DNA of 64,000 nt, taken from the NCBI RefSeq assembly GCF_000012845.1, contig NC_009615.1, forward strand, positions 3,722,501 through 3,786,500, read 5' to 3'. Each line of letters opens with the position of its first letter. The stretch's first letter is position 1. The DNA comes from Parabacteroides distasonis ATCC 8503 (GTDB lineage Bacteria; Bacteroidota; Bacteroidia; Bacteroidales; Tannerellaceae). Under the pieces are notes generated by a model. That model was given only the letters and a program-made list of their open reading frames with translations, made no database searches and was not told the DNA's origin. Made by a program: the position numbers and the translations under genes. This document shows, in pieces, positions 45,754-54,223 of this stretch.

Positions 45754-48459
45754 ATGAAAAATCGTATATTATTAGTTTTGTGTTTATTATCTTTTTATCT
45801 CTCGTCAGAGGCGCAAAAAGATAATTATGGAGCAGGTGCTGCCAATGTTCGTTTTATTCCCTCGAAAGGCTTGTTGGGTGGACGTACCGATTTTGATTAT
45901 TTGAAACTGGAGAATCATCCGGGTAATAGTGGTGTCCCATTGGGGGGAATTGGAGTTGGAAATGTTGAATTTGCTCCGGATGGTCGTTTCGCACGTATTG
46001 GTTTGAATAATATTCATTTGCCGATTCGTAAAAGTACAGCATCTTTTTTCTCCTTATGGTATAAAGGGGCAAAAGAAACCGCAGTTGTGAGGTTAGTTCG
46101 TGATTCTTTACCTCAGTATGGGTTATTGGGTGTCGAAGATATTTATTATACAGGACTATTTCCACGGGTAGAGATGGATTTTGGGAATTCTATTCCTGGA
46201 ATAAATGCGACGATACGTGCTTTTTCCCCGTTGATTCCGCATGATGTGAAGAATTCTAGTTTACCTGTTGTTTTCTTTGATGTAGATTTGGTTTCGCAAG
46301 AAGGGGGAGAGGTCTCTATTGCATTTTCCTGGGAAGATTTTATTGGAAGGGGGATAAAAGAACCAGATGATATTAAAGGAATGGATGGGCAATTATTCGG
46401 ACAGGAGCGTAATAGTTTGTGTAATGGGGAGGCTTGGCCTGAGCGTCCATTAGAACAAACCTATTCGGAATCTTGGAGTTGTGGGAAGATGCAGGGAATA
46501 CGTCAATTCGCTTCGGGTCCGTTAAAACCTAAACGTGCGAATTTTCAAAACTATGTTAATGAAGTCGCCGTATTAGCGGAATCTAGAGAAGATGTGGAAG
46601 TATCGGTATTACCCTCATTTAATATAAAAGAGACTCATGAGGCTTGGGACTTGTTTAAGCAAGAAGGACGTTTTGAGGATATATCCAAGGATGTTTCCTT
46701 ATTAAGTATTCCGGGTAAACAGATGGGAGGTAGTGCTGTTGCGTTAAAAACAAAATTGAAGGCCAAAGAAAAGAAGACCGTTCGTTTCATGTTAGTTTGG
46801 TTTTATCCGGAGATGATGATTGACCGGGAAAATGACCCGTTAGAATATTATTGGGTTGGGGGTAGTGACTATGGGCGGTATTTCCATAATTATTTCAATC
46901 GTTTAGAACAATTGGTTGATTATGGATACGGAAATCGTGAGAGATTTAGGGAAAAAACAACAGAATGGCAGTTGCCTGTCTTGAATAGTACCATGCCAGA
47001 TTGGTATAAGTTTAAGCTGATTAATAGCGGTTATGTGATCTATACAAATATGATTTTAAATAAGAAAGGAGATGTAACTGTAAATGAAGGAGGTATGGGT
47101 GGATTGGCCGGAACGATGGATCAACGAATTTCATCTCATCCATTCTATCAGAAATTTTTCACTCAACTAGATCGTTCTGAGATGATGATATTCGCTGACG
47201 CTCAGCAATCAAAAGGTAATATTACCCATTTTATCGGTCATTATTATTTTGGTATGGGAACTGTTGGCGGACGTATACCCACAGAGGATGGCTGGATGAT
47301 TGATAATACGGGTGGTTGGATTATCCAACTGGTAAAAGATTATGAACAGACAGGAGATTTTCATTATTTAAGTCGTTATGCTGGGAGAGTGTATAATGGT
47401 ATGGACTTTTTAAAGTCATTAATGCCAGAAGGCCTCAACATTCCTATAGGAGGAACAACTTATGATGATTTTACACATCCACCTGTGTATAGTTATGGAG
47501 CAAGTATTTATTTAGCGACGTTAAGAGCAGCGCAGGTTGTTGCTCAAGCGATGAAAGATACTGTTCGTGAAAATGAATATAAAGAACAATTTGATAAAAC
47601 CCAGAAAGATATGATTCGTCTATTATGGAATGGGCGGTTCTTTTCTTATGGTTGTGAATTGGATGGCTCAGGCAGGAAAGATAATCTCTTATTCACTGGA
47701 CAGTTGGGAGGACAATTTGTGAGTCGTTATTGTGGTTGGGGAGATGTTATTCCGATGGAGATGACGAAAGCCTCATTGGTCTCACAATTTAAGATTTCAT
47801 TGTCTAAGACTCCGGATTATTATGCTAATAAAGTCTGGGATATTACCCTAAATAGAGGGATAGATAATAGAGGTTCGCAATGTTGGCCATTTTATTTAGA
47901 AAGTTATACAGGATATACTGCATGGCAAGCAGGATATTGTCAGGATGCTTTAGATATAATGAAACACATTCAACTCGTTCATTTGAGACAGGGATGGACT
48001 TGGTGTCAGAATCTATGGAATCCGGCAGAGCTTTCATATATGTCAGCACCTGTAGTTTGGTTTTCGACAGATGTGTTAGCCGGAGCAGGCCTGAACGTAC
48101 CACGTCAAGAATTGCGTTTAGCGCCTATTGTGGAAGGGAAAGATAAAGTTGTACTTCCGTTGTATTATCCGACGTTTTGGGCAACACTTTCATTAGATCC
48201 AATTCGGAAAAAAGCATTATTAGAGATTACTAAAACATTTGGAGATGATGAGGTGGTACTATCGAAAATTGTGTCAGTTCCAAATGGTGTGGCTGCGGAG
48301 CATAAGCGAGAAATTGCGATTCCTGCATTTACTGTTGAAAAAGGTAAAATGCTAGATTTATCTCCCTATTGGGATCAAATAGTACAGAGAAATACAGAAA
48401 AATCAATTTTGCCTCGTGCTGATGAAGTGGATTTTTTAATGTTAGATTATAAAGAATAG
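45754..48459 (+). CDS. GH116-like glycoside hydrolase, secreted
   Basis: A 901-residue protein with a signal peptide (cleavage near SSEAQ). The N-terminal beta domain has the GH116/GBA2-type opening GVPLGGIGVGNVEFAPDGRF. The C-terminal (alpha/alpha)6 part shows GTTYDDF, with D571 or D572 matching the family acid/base Asp, followed by YSYGASIYLATLRAA and a QCWPFYLESYTGYTAW segment. Family members are beta-glucosidases, beta-xylosidases or glucosylceramidases, so a beta-linked glucoside or xyloside is a fair guess. It is the only enzyme of PUL 3 and lies behind a terminator hairpin. Codon use is A/T-rich, like the SusC/SusD before it. Confidence 0.75.
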   Translation: MKNRILLVLCLLSFYLSSEAQKDNYGAGAANVRFIPSKGLLGGRTDFDYLKLENHPGNSGVPLGGIGVGNVEFAPDGRFARIGLNNIHLPIRKSTASFFSLWYKGAKETAVVRLVRDSLPQYGLLGVEDIYYTGLFPRVEMDFGNSIPGINATIRAFSPLIPHDVKNSSLPVVFFDVDLVSQEGGEVSIAFSWEDFIGRGIKEPDDIKGMDGQLFGQERNSLCNGEAWPERPLEQTYSESWSCGKMQGIRQFASGPLKPKRANFQNYVNEVAVLAESREDVEVSVLPSFNIKETHEAWDLFKQEGRFEDISKDVSLLSIPGKQMGGSAVALKTKLKAKEKKTVRFMLVWFYPEMMIDRENDPLEYYWVGGSDYGRYFHNYFNRLEQLVDYGYGNRERFREKTTEWQLPVLNSTMPDWYKFKLINSGYVIYTNMILNKKGDVTVNEGGMGGLAGTMDQRISSHPFYQKFFTQLDRSEMMIFADAQQSKGNITHFIGHYYFGMGTVGGRIPTEDGWMIDNTGGWIIQLVKDYEQTGDFHYLSRYAGRVYNGMDFLKSLMPEGLNIPIGGTTYDDFTHPPVYSYGASIYLATLRAAQVVAQAMKDTVRENEYKEQFDKTQKDMIRLLWNGRFFSYGCELDGSGRKDNLLFTGQLGGQFVSRYCGWGDVIPMEMTKASLVSQFKISLSKTPDYYANKVWDITLNRGIDNRGSQCWPFYLESYTGYTAWQAGYCQDALDIMKHIQLVHLRQGWTWCQNLWNPAELSYMSAPVVWFSTDVLAGAGLNVPRQELRLAPIVEGKDKVVLPLYYPTFWATLSLDPIRKKALLEITKTFGDDEVVLSKIVSVPNGVAAEHKREIAIPAFTVEKGKMLDLSPYWDQIVQRNTEKSILPRADEVDFLMLDYKE

Positions 48460-48548
48460 AGAGACTTGACTTTTACTTTGTCTGGCTCATTAATTTTAAT
48501 GAGCATAAGTTATGTTGGAGAAAATATGGCAATATTGCGTATGCATAA

Positions 48549-48624
48549 TCTGTAGGCGTTTCTTCTAAAAGAACTTTATTCCAGCTGAAAGGGATTATCT
48601 CCGATTCATGTGAGATAATCCCTT
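48549..48624 (+). terminator. Repeated 3'-end element, copy A, with terminator hairpin
   Basis: The conserved string TTCTAAAAGAACTTTATTCC leads into perfect 13-base arms AAGGGATTATCTC (48589-48601) and GAGATAATCCCTT (48612-48624). In copies B and C (51160-51217, 60201-60263) the same string overlaps the stop codon of a real gene; here no gene precedes it, so it is a fossil gene end. Confidence 0.75.
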
Positions 48625-48649
48625 CTTTATGCAGAACAATTTCTAGAGC

Positions 48650-48766
48650 CTATTTTACTATTTTTACTTGTTCTCCATAAAGAGAATGAGCAAAGGGTGA
48701 ATCTTGTTGGATGTATGTAACCTCATGGTACGGAAATAAATCTATACTTATCTGTTTTTGTTTTTT
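48650..48766 (-). pseudogene. C-terminal gene fragment, unidentified
   Basis: On the minus strand an open frame without a start codon encodes 38 residues with protein-like composition (IDLFPYHEVTYIQQDSPFA, then SLYGEQVKIVK and a stop at 48650). I do not recognise the parent family. It joins directly to the transposase fragment in another frame. Confidence 0.4.
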
Positions 48767-48899
48767 CTATGTCAGAGAATTTTGGAACAATATCTTGACG
48801 AGGTATATTTCTTTTCTCGTTAACATGTTCTTTTGAGAATGCCTTGCATATCTCAAGGGTTTTGGCGAATATTGCATATAAATTGTGTATGTAACGATT
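48765..48899 (-). pseudogene. N-terminal fragment of an IS982-like transposase
   Basis: The minus strand encodes about 45 residues that read like the N-terminus of Bacteroidales IS982-family transposases (HNLYAIFAKTLEICKAF, then IPRQDIVPKFSDIE). No start codon is intact and the similarity ends at FSDIE. I identify it from memory of the family; a protein search would decide. Confidence 0.5.
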
Positions 48900-49086
48900 T
48901 GAAATTCTTAAATTAGGGACTGTTAATTTGCTAATGAGTAATAAGACTTACATAAATAATGATTTTATGGCCTTCCGTTTAGTGTGAGCCTGTATGATGA
49001 AACCGAAATGTTTATTACGTACAGGTAAGGTGGAGGGGCTACCTAATTAATGGCTTTCTCACAAACCAAACGGGGATTTCCGGAGT

Positions 49087-49155
49087 CTGTTCCCGATCCC
49101 ACAAGAAGCGGTTGACGCAAATCCGAATTTAAAGCAAAATCCGGCGTATGAATAA
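49087..49155 (+). pseudogene. C-terminal remnant of a susD gene
   Basis: In frame up to a TAA at 49153, the sequence encodes LFPIPQEAVDANPNLKQNPA plus YE, the classic C-terminus of SusD proteins. Only these 22 codons are clear, and no upstream SusD sequence is intact. The stop lies 15 bases before the GH97 start, the normal distance for a next gene in a PUL, so GH97 once followed a complete susC/susD pair. Confidence 0.8.
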
Positions 49156-49170
49156 TCTTAATTTGAATAT

Positions 49171-51162
49171 ATGAAGAAAGTAACAATTTTTTCAATGATC
49201 TTTTTCCTTGTTATTGGGAATCTATCGTTGTTTGCACGTAAAAATGTGCAACTTACCTCTCCAAACGGCAAGTTGAAGTTCTCATTGACACTTGAGCGAG
49301 AACATCCGGTTTATGATATTCAATATCAAAAGCAGGCATTGGTGCAAAATTCTCCCTTAAGCCTCGTTTTCGATAACGGGGCTTTTGGAGAAGGGCTTAA
49401 GATGAACAAACCGGTTTTCAGTACAAAAGAGGAAACATACGAGTTAATTGTCGGTAAGTCGAAAACAGTCCATAGCTTGTCGAAGGAGGTGGTTATTCCC
49501 CTAGAGGAAACGGCCGCTCCTTTTCGGAAGATCAATCTTGTGGTTCGGGCATTTAATGACGGTATCGCTTTCCGTTATGAATTTCCAGAGCAACCGAATT
49601 GGAAAACATATGTTATGTACGATGAGAATACGGCATTTAACGTAGTGGATAATCCTAAATTCTTGGGTATGTATTTACCTTCTTATCAAACCTCGCACGA
49701 GGCCACATATTCACATGTGAAATATGAGGAAATAAAAGAGCGGAATTTAATGGATATGCCTGCGTTGTTCGAATATCCGAACCATATTTTTATGGCTATT
49801 ACGGAAGCGGCTGTCAGGGATTATGCCGGAATGTATCTGTGGAAAGAAAATGGGTGTTTACAAGGTAAGTTATCACCTAAGCTTAATCAAGAACAGATAA
49901 AAGTGGAGGCGAGTCTTCCGCATCAGTCTCCATGGCGTGTTTTCATGATCAGTGACCGGGTAGGAGCCTTGATAGAGTCTGATTTATTGACAAACCTCAA
50001 TGAGCCGTGTAAAATAGAGGATACCTCATGGATCAAACCCGGCAAGACAACTTTTACTTGGTGGAATGGGAACGTAACACCAGATACGACCTTTTTGGGG
50101 GGTAATAATTTCCCGACCAATAAATATTATATAGATTTCGCTGCCCGCAATGGTTTGGATTTCCATTCAATATATGGATATGCGGAACAGCCTTGGTATA
50201 CAGATGATGGGACATGGTTCGGGTTTCCCGGGGAAAATTCGGACATTACGAAACCTGTGTCTAGCTTGAATATGCAAGAGATTTGCGATTATGCGAAAAG
50301 CCAAGGTGTTCAAATCCATTTATGGACGAATTGGAAACCTTTATATGCGAAGATTGACGAGGCTTTTGCCTTGTTTGAAAAATGGGGGGTCGTAGGTATG
50401 ATGATTGATTTCATGGATCGTGACGATCAAGAGATGATACGTATTCAGGAAGAGTTCTTGGCAAAGGCGGCTAAACATCATTTGTTCGTGCAGTTCCATG
50501 GTTCCAGTAAGCCATCTGGATTACATCGGACTTATCCGAATGAATTTACCCGGGAAGGGACGCTCAATTATGAGAATTTCAAAGGATGTATGGTCACGAC
50601 CGCGGATCATGATATATCTATGCCTTTTACCCGTTTATTGGCTGGAGCTGCCGATTATCATTTAGGCGGGTTTCGGGCTCTTCCGAAAGACAAGTTTAAG
50701 ATACAACAAAGTAACCCTTATGTCACTAGTACTCGCTGCCATATGCTAGCGATGTATGTCGTATTGGAGAGTTATTTGGGAATGATCTGCGATACTCCGG
50801 AAGCTTACGAAGGCCAGCCGGGATTCGAGTTCTTACAAACCGTACCGACTACTTGGGACAAAACGGTCGTACCGGATGCCTCTGTCAATGAGTATGTAGC
50901 GATCGCACGTAGGCATGGAGACGATTGGTACGTTGGGGCGATCAACAATAGTCAAGCCCGTGATGTGGAAATAGCCTTGGATTTCCTCGGTAAAGGAGAT
51001 TATAAAGTAACTCTTTATAAAGATGCGAGAGACACGGATACCAATCCTAACCATCTTATCAAAGAGACCTTTACTGTTACCGCAAAGGATAAAATAACAG
51101 TACCGCTCGCTTCCGATGGTGGTGCCGCTATGCATATCCAATCTGTAGACATCTCTTTCTAA
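49171..51162 (+). CDS. GH97 glycoside hydrolase, probable retaining alpha-galactosidase
   Basis: A 663-residue family 97 enzyme with a signal peptide (cleavage near SLFA) and the N-terminal beta-supersandwich opening VQLTSPNGKLKFSLTLE. In the barrel, MMIDFMDRDDQ places an Asp (D413) where retaining GH97 alpha-galactosidases have their nucleophile; the inverting alpha-glucosidase SusB lacks it. REGTLNYE (E462, E468) holds the likely acid/base Glu. A C-terminal all-beta domain follows. The gene seems orphaned from its susC/susD, whose last codons remain just upstream. Its own 3' end belongs to a repeated element also found after the DUF3823 gene. Confidence 0.85.
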   Translation: MKKVTIFSMIFFLVIGNLSLFARKNVQLTSPNGKLKFSLTLEREHPVYDIQYQKQALVQNSPLSLVFDNGAFGEGLKMNKPVFSTKEETYELIVGKSKTVHSLSKEVVIPLEETAAPFRKINLVVRAFNDGIAFRYEFPEQPNWKTYVMYDENTAFNVVDNPKFLGMYLPSYQTSHEATYSHVKYEEIKERNLMDMPALFEYPNHIFMAITEAAVRDYAGMYLWKENGCLQGKLSPKLNQEQIKVEASLPHQSPWRVFMISDRVGALIESDLLTNLNEPCKIEDTSWIKPGKTTFTWWNGNVTPDTTFLGGNNFPTNKYYIDFAARNGLDFHSIYGYAEQPWYTDDGTWFGFPGENSDITKPVSSLNMQEICDYAKSQGVQIHLWTNWKPLYAKIDEAFALFEKWGVVGMMIDFMDRDDQEMIRIQEEFLAKAAKHHLFVQFHGSSKPSGLHRTYPNEFTREGTLNYENFKGCMVTTADHDISMPFTRLLAGAADYHLGGFRALPKDKFKIQQSNPYVTSTRCHMLAMYVVLESYLGMICDTPEAYEGQPGFEFLQTVPTTWDKTVVPDASVNEYVAIARRHGDDWYVGAINNSQARDVEIALDFLGKGDYKVTLYKDARDTDTNPNHLIKETFTVTAKDKITVPLASDGGAAMHIQSVDISF

Positions 51163-51217
51163 AAGAACTTTATTCCAGTAGAAAGAGGCTATCTCCGAAA
51201 AAGTGAGATAGCCTCTT
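51160..51217 (+). terminator. Repeated 3'-end element, copy B, terminator of GH97
   Basis: Starting at the stop codon: TAAAAGAACTTTATTCCAG, then 13-base arms AAGAGGCTATCTC (51183-51195) and GAGATAGCCTCTT (51205-51217) and a short T-run. The stem bases differ from copies A and C but pair just as well, so the stem is kept by compensating changes. Confidence 0.8.
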
Positions 51218-51299
51218 TTGAATAAAAAAAGACTGTCTCTGTAAGTGATTTAAATGAATGAGTCGTATATATTAAGAAGAATGAATCTTAATATTTAGA

Positions 51300-52073
51300 A
51301 TGATGAACACAAGAAGGGATTTTTTGAGAAAGGGGGCTTTTGCGGGCTTAGGAATGTTAACCATGTCGGAATTAGCGAAGGCGGTAGTGAGTAAACAAAA
51401 TGGAAATGTATCTCCGAAGATTAAATTGGAAAAGGATAGTGTGATTCTTTTTCAAGGTGATTCGATAACGGATATGTTTCGGAAATATGATTGTAACCAA
51501 TGTAATACACCCGAGCAAATGGGTATGGGATATGCCTTATTTACCGCCTCAACCTTATTGAGTGATTATCCTGATAAGCAATTGAAGATATATAACCGTG
51601 GTGTAGGGGGCAATAAGGTATATCAGTTACGAGATCGTTGGGAACTGGATACCTTGGCTATTCAGCCGGATGTGCTAAGTATCTTGATTGGAGTAAATGA
51701 CTTCTGGCATATATTGATGGGAAATTATAAAGGATCATTAGGGATTTATGAAAGGGATTTACGAGATCTGCTACATTATACGAAGGAAAAACTTCCCAAT
51801 GTCCAACTAGTACTAGGAGAACCTTTCGCTTTACGTGGCGGATCCGCCATTGATGATGCCAAATGGTTCCCGGAGTTTGATGGTTACAGGGTATCGTTGA
51901 AAAAACTAGCCGATGAGTTTAATGCGATATTTGTTCCCTACCAAGTGGCATTCGACGCTGCGTTAAAATTAGCTCCAGCTCGTTATTGGGGAGCGGATGG
52001 TGTACACCCCGATTTACCGGGCCGCCAGTTAATGGCAAATGTCTGGTTGGAAGCAACAGGATTAAAAAAGTAA
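51300..52073 (+). CDS. SGNH/GDSL-family hydrolase with Tat-type signal
   Basis: A 257-residue esterase-type hydrolase. The N-terminus TRRDFLRKGAFAGLGML is a twin-arginine-like signal. Block I is FQGDSIT with S55, block II appears as GVGGNK, block III is GVNDFWH, and block V is DGVHP with D233 and H236. All catalytic residues of the SGNH fold are present. It probably removes acetyl or other ester groups from a glycan. It lies 137 bases after GH97, behind that gene's terminator. The first Met or the second Met one codon later may be used. Confidence 0.88.
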   Translation: MMNTRRDFLRKGAFAGLGMLTMSELAKAVVSKQNGNVSPKIKLEKDSVILFQGDSITDMFRKYDCNQCNTPEQMGMGYALFTASTLLSDYPDKQLKIYNRGVGGNKVYQLRDRWELDTLAIQPDVLSILIGVNDFWHILMGNYKGSLGIYERDLRDLLHYTKEKLPNVQLVLGEPFALRGGSAIDDAKWFPEFDGYRVSLKKLADEFNAIFVPYQVAFDAALKLAPARYWGADGVHPDLPGRQLMANVWLEATGLKK

Positions 52074-52115
52074 GGAAGGGAGATCGGAGATAATATATTT
52101 ATTTCTCCTTGAGTT

Positions 52116-52155
52116 AAGAGGCTGTCTCATAGTGGTGAGGGAAGCCTCTTATTTT
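52116..52155 (+). terminator. Terminator of the SGNH hydrolase gene
   Basis: AAGAGGC and GCCTCTT arms with a longer interior that includes GTCTCA/TGAG, followed by ATTTT. The stem resembles copy B of the repeated 3'-end element (AAGAGGCTATCTC). Confidence 0.65.
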
Positions 52156-52180
52156 GTTATCATACAATGAAAATGAATGA

Positions 52181-52339
52181 TTAAAACGATCGTCTAAATC
52201 AACCGTTTTTTTTAATATTGAATATGCTTCATTATGAAGAGCTAACTACATGAAAAGAAAGAAGATAAATGAAAGCTTTGAATATTGTAGGTCAGAGAAA
52301 AATATATATTTTTGTGACGAATCTAGACGATCGTTTAAA
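52181..52339 (+). repeat. Long-distance inverted repeat around the ECF sigma 4 promoter
   Basis: The arm 52181-52200 (TTAAAACGATCGTCTAAATC) matches the complement of 52320-52339 at 17 of 20 positions; the centre ACGATCGT is itself palindromic. The arms are 119 bases apart. Unlike at PULs 1 and 2, the promoter lies between the arms and the right arm begins at the predicted transcript start. Confidence 0.65.
52285..52314 (+). promoter_or_regulatory. Promoter of the PUL 4 ECF sigma gene
   Basis: TTG (52285-52287), 19 bases, then TATTTTTG (52307-52314): an exact fit to the Bacteroides TTG-N19-TAnnTTTG promoter. The start is predicted near 52321, giving a leader of about 97 bases that opens with the right arm of the inverted repeat. 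Confidence 0.65.
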
Positions 52340-52417
52340 CTAGTCGTTTTTGTAAGAAATATTCTCTGTAACTATCTGTAAATGTTATGATAAGGATAGA
52401 GTTTCAAATTCTGAGAA

Positions 52418-52999
52418 ATGAAAGTAACAAAGGAAATAATCTCTCGGCTGCAGGAAGGAAATATGCTGGCGTTTCAGTCTGTATATGAATCGTATAGCGC
52501 TCATATCTATAATTTTATCTATTCCTTATTGTATAACAGGTTAGAGGCGGAGGACTTGACGCAGGAAGTCTTCGTTAGAATCTGGGAAAAGAGAGGTTCA
52601 CTGGATATAGATAAGAATTTTGATTCCTATATTTTCACGATTGCCCGTAATTTAGTGTATGACGAGTGGGATTCCCTTTTCCATGCGGAGCTATATATGA
52701 AATCCTTAGAAGCAGATTGGGATGAACGGGACACTCCAAAAGTCGAAGAAGATATTACGGTAAATTCGATAGGACAATATATTGATTCTCTTATTGATAA
52801 ATTACCGGTATCCCGTCGGGAAATCTTTTTGCTTAGTCGTAAAGAGCACTTATCGACGAAGGAAATCGCACAACGTCTGTCCATCTCCGAAAGAACCGTT
52901 GAAGCCCAGATTTACCGCTCTCTTCAGTTTTTAAGGAAGTATTTGGCGGAAGAAGGGATCTTGCTTTGGCTCTTATCTTTTGTTGTTAATGAATATTAA
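52418..52999 (+). CDS. ECF sigma-70 factor of PUL 4
   Basis: A 193-residue ECF sigma factor, close in sequence to that of PUL 1: region 2 (AEDLTQEVFVRIWEKRG, FTIARNLVYDEW) and region 4 (LPVSRREIFLLSRKEHLSTK, LSISERTVEAQIYRSLQFL). It is followed by its FecR and an STN-type SusC. The similarity to the sigma factor at 11323 raises the question of cross-talk between the two loci. Confidence 0.92.
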   Translation: MKVTKEIISRLQEGNMLAFQSVYESYSAHIYNFIYSLLYNRLEAEDLTQEVFVRIWEKRGSLDIDKNFDSYIFTIARNLVYDEWDSLFHAELYMKSLEADWDERDTPKVEEDITVNSIGQYIDSLIDKLPVSRREIFLLSRKEHLSTKEIAQRLSISERTVEAQIYRSLQFLRKYLAEEGILLWLLSFVVNEY

Positions 53000-53067
53000 A
53001 TGCGAAAAAAAACGCTTTGCTTGTAAGTAGTCGCTTCGGGCAAAGAGTATATAATCATGTAAAGCGT

Positions 53068-54069
53068 ATGGAAAAGAGTGAATATATCATATTGTTAGAA
53101 CGTTTCTTGAAAGGAGAGACTACTCATGACGAGGAACGGATTCTGGTGGATTGGTTCAAGAGCGATGTTTCCCGGAATGAATTAAGGAACTATATCCAGC
53201 GGAAATGGGAAATTGCGTCTAACAGTTCTATTCCTACGGATTTGAAGGAGCGAATGTTCCGGAAAATACAAAGTCGTATTGAGAGCGTAGCGGCCGAGAA
53301 GAAGGAAGTTGGGCGATTCTCTCTTCGGAATATCATGCGTTATGCGGCTATTGGTTTGTTGGTGATCTGTGCCGGTTTGGGAGGACATCTGCTGACAAGG
53401 TATTCACGGTCGGTTGGTGTGGAAAAAGACTATCTGGTCTTTGCTGCTAAAGGACAGAAAGCGAGCGTTGTCTTACCGGATGGTTCCAAGGTTTGGCTGA
53501 ACTCAGACTCAGAAATCAAGTACACAAACCTATATGGAGATGGAGAGCGCATCATATCCTTGGATGGAGAGGCTTATTTTGAGGTAGCGAAAGATAGTCT
53601 CAATCGTTTTGTCGTACAAGCGGGCGATTTAGCGGTAGAGGCGTTGGGCACTTCTTTTAATGTAAAGGCTTACGAAGAAGATAATCAAGCCGTGGTCACC
53701 TTGTTTCAAGGAAAAGTAAAAACGAGTGTCGGACGAGACGAGGCGTTCTTATTGCCGGATCAAGCGGTTACTTACTTGAAAAACACGGGGCAACTGAAAA
53801 AATCCACATTGAATGACGCATATAGGGCCTGTCTATGGCGGAATAATGAGTTGGCTTTTAATGATGAGGCTTTAAGCGAGATCGCCGTATTGTTAAACCG
53901 GATGTATAATATCCAAGTAGTATTTAAGAGTGAGAAGGTTAAAGCATTACGATTCACGGGAGTGATAACCAATAATAGCTTGGATAATATTATCGAACTA
54001 ATCAGTTTGACATCGCCTATTATATATACATCAAAAGGAGATACTATTATTATTGATGAAAAAAAGTAA
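53068..54069 (+). CDS. FecR-type anti-sigma factor of PUL 4
   Basis: From the ATG at 53068 (MEKSEYIILLERFLKGETT) this is a 333-residue anti-sigma factor; the frame is open from 53017, but the longer N-terminus does not match the other FecR proteins here. One membrane helix (YAAIGLLVICAGLGGHLL, near residues 90-110), the FecR domain (GQKASVVLPDGSKVWLNSDS, GEAYFEVAKD) and the DUF4974-like C-terminal domain (LSEIAVLLNRMYNIQVVF) are present. It is a close relative of the FecR at 12289. Confidence 0.92.
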   Translation: MEKSEYIILLERFLKGETTHDEERILVDWFKSDVSRNELRNYIQRKWEIASNSSIPTDLKERMFRKIQSRIESVAAEKKEVGRFSLRNIMRYAAIGLLVICAGLGGHLLTRYSRSVGVEKDYLVFAAKGQKASVVLPDGSKVWLNSDSEIKYTNLYGDGERIISLDGEAYFEVAKDSLNRFVVQAGDLAVEALGTSFNVKAYEEDNQAVVTLFQGKVKTSVGRDEAFLLPDQAVTYLKNTGQLKKSTLNDAYRACLWRNNELAFNDEALSEIAVLLNRMYNIQVVFKSEKVKALRFTGVITNNSLDNIIELISLTSPIIYTSKGDTIIIDEKK

Positions 54070-54155
54070 TGCCTATGACGAAGGACGTGAGATAACAAAT
54101 GTCGGGCTTATATAGCTAAATCAATCGTTAACTTTTGATATGTTTTTGTGAATAG

Positions 54156-54178
54156 TCCACTCTGCGAAAAAGAGTGGA
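54156..54178 (+). terminator. Stem-loop between fecR and susC of PUL 4
   Basis: Perfect eight-base arms TCCACTCT and AGAGTGGA with the loop GCGAAAA. No T-run follows, so it may be a structural or processing element rather than a terminator. Confidence 0.45.
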
Positions 54179-54223
54179 AGCGTATCATATTGTGTAAATT
54201 ATACTATTAAAAACACGTGGAAA

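Larger units (their letters stand above)
48460..49170. other. Gene graveyard between PUL 3 and GH97
   Basis: This 711-base region has no intact gene but several recognisable remains: a fossil 3' gene end with terminator (48549-48624), a minus-strand C-terminal fragment (48650-48766), a minus-strand transposase fragment (48765-48899) and the last codons of a susD (49087-49155). It marks a rearrangement breakpoint. Confidence 0.7.
52074..52417. other. Non-coding leader region of the PUL 4 sigma gene
   Basis: No gene is visible. It contains a terminator hairpin (52116-52150), the inverted repeat 52181-52200 / 52320-52339 and, just before the right arm, the best-matching promoter of the window (52285-52314). 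Confidence 0.6.

Noticed and set aside
48765..48899. Intact insertion sequence
   Set aside because: Only about 45 codons of transposase N-terminus remain, with no terminal inverted repeats or target duplication seen.
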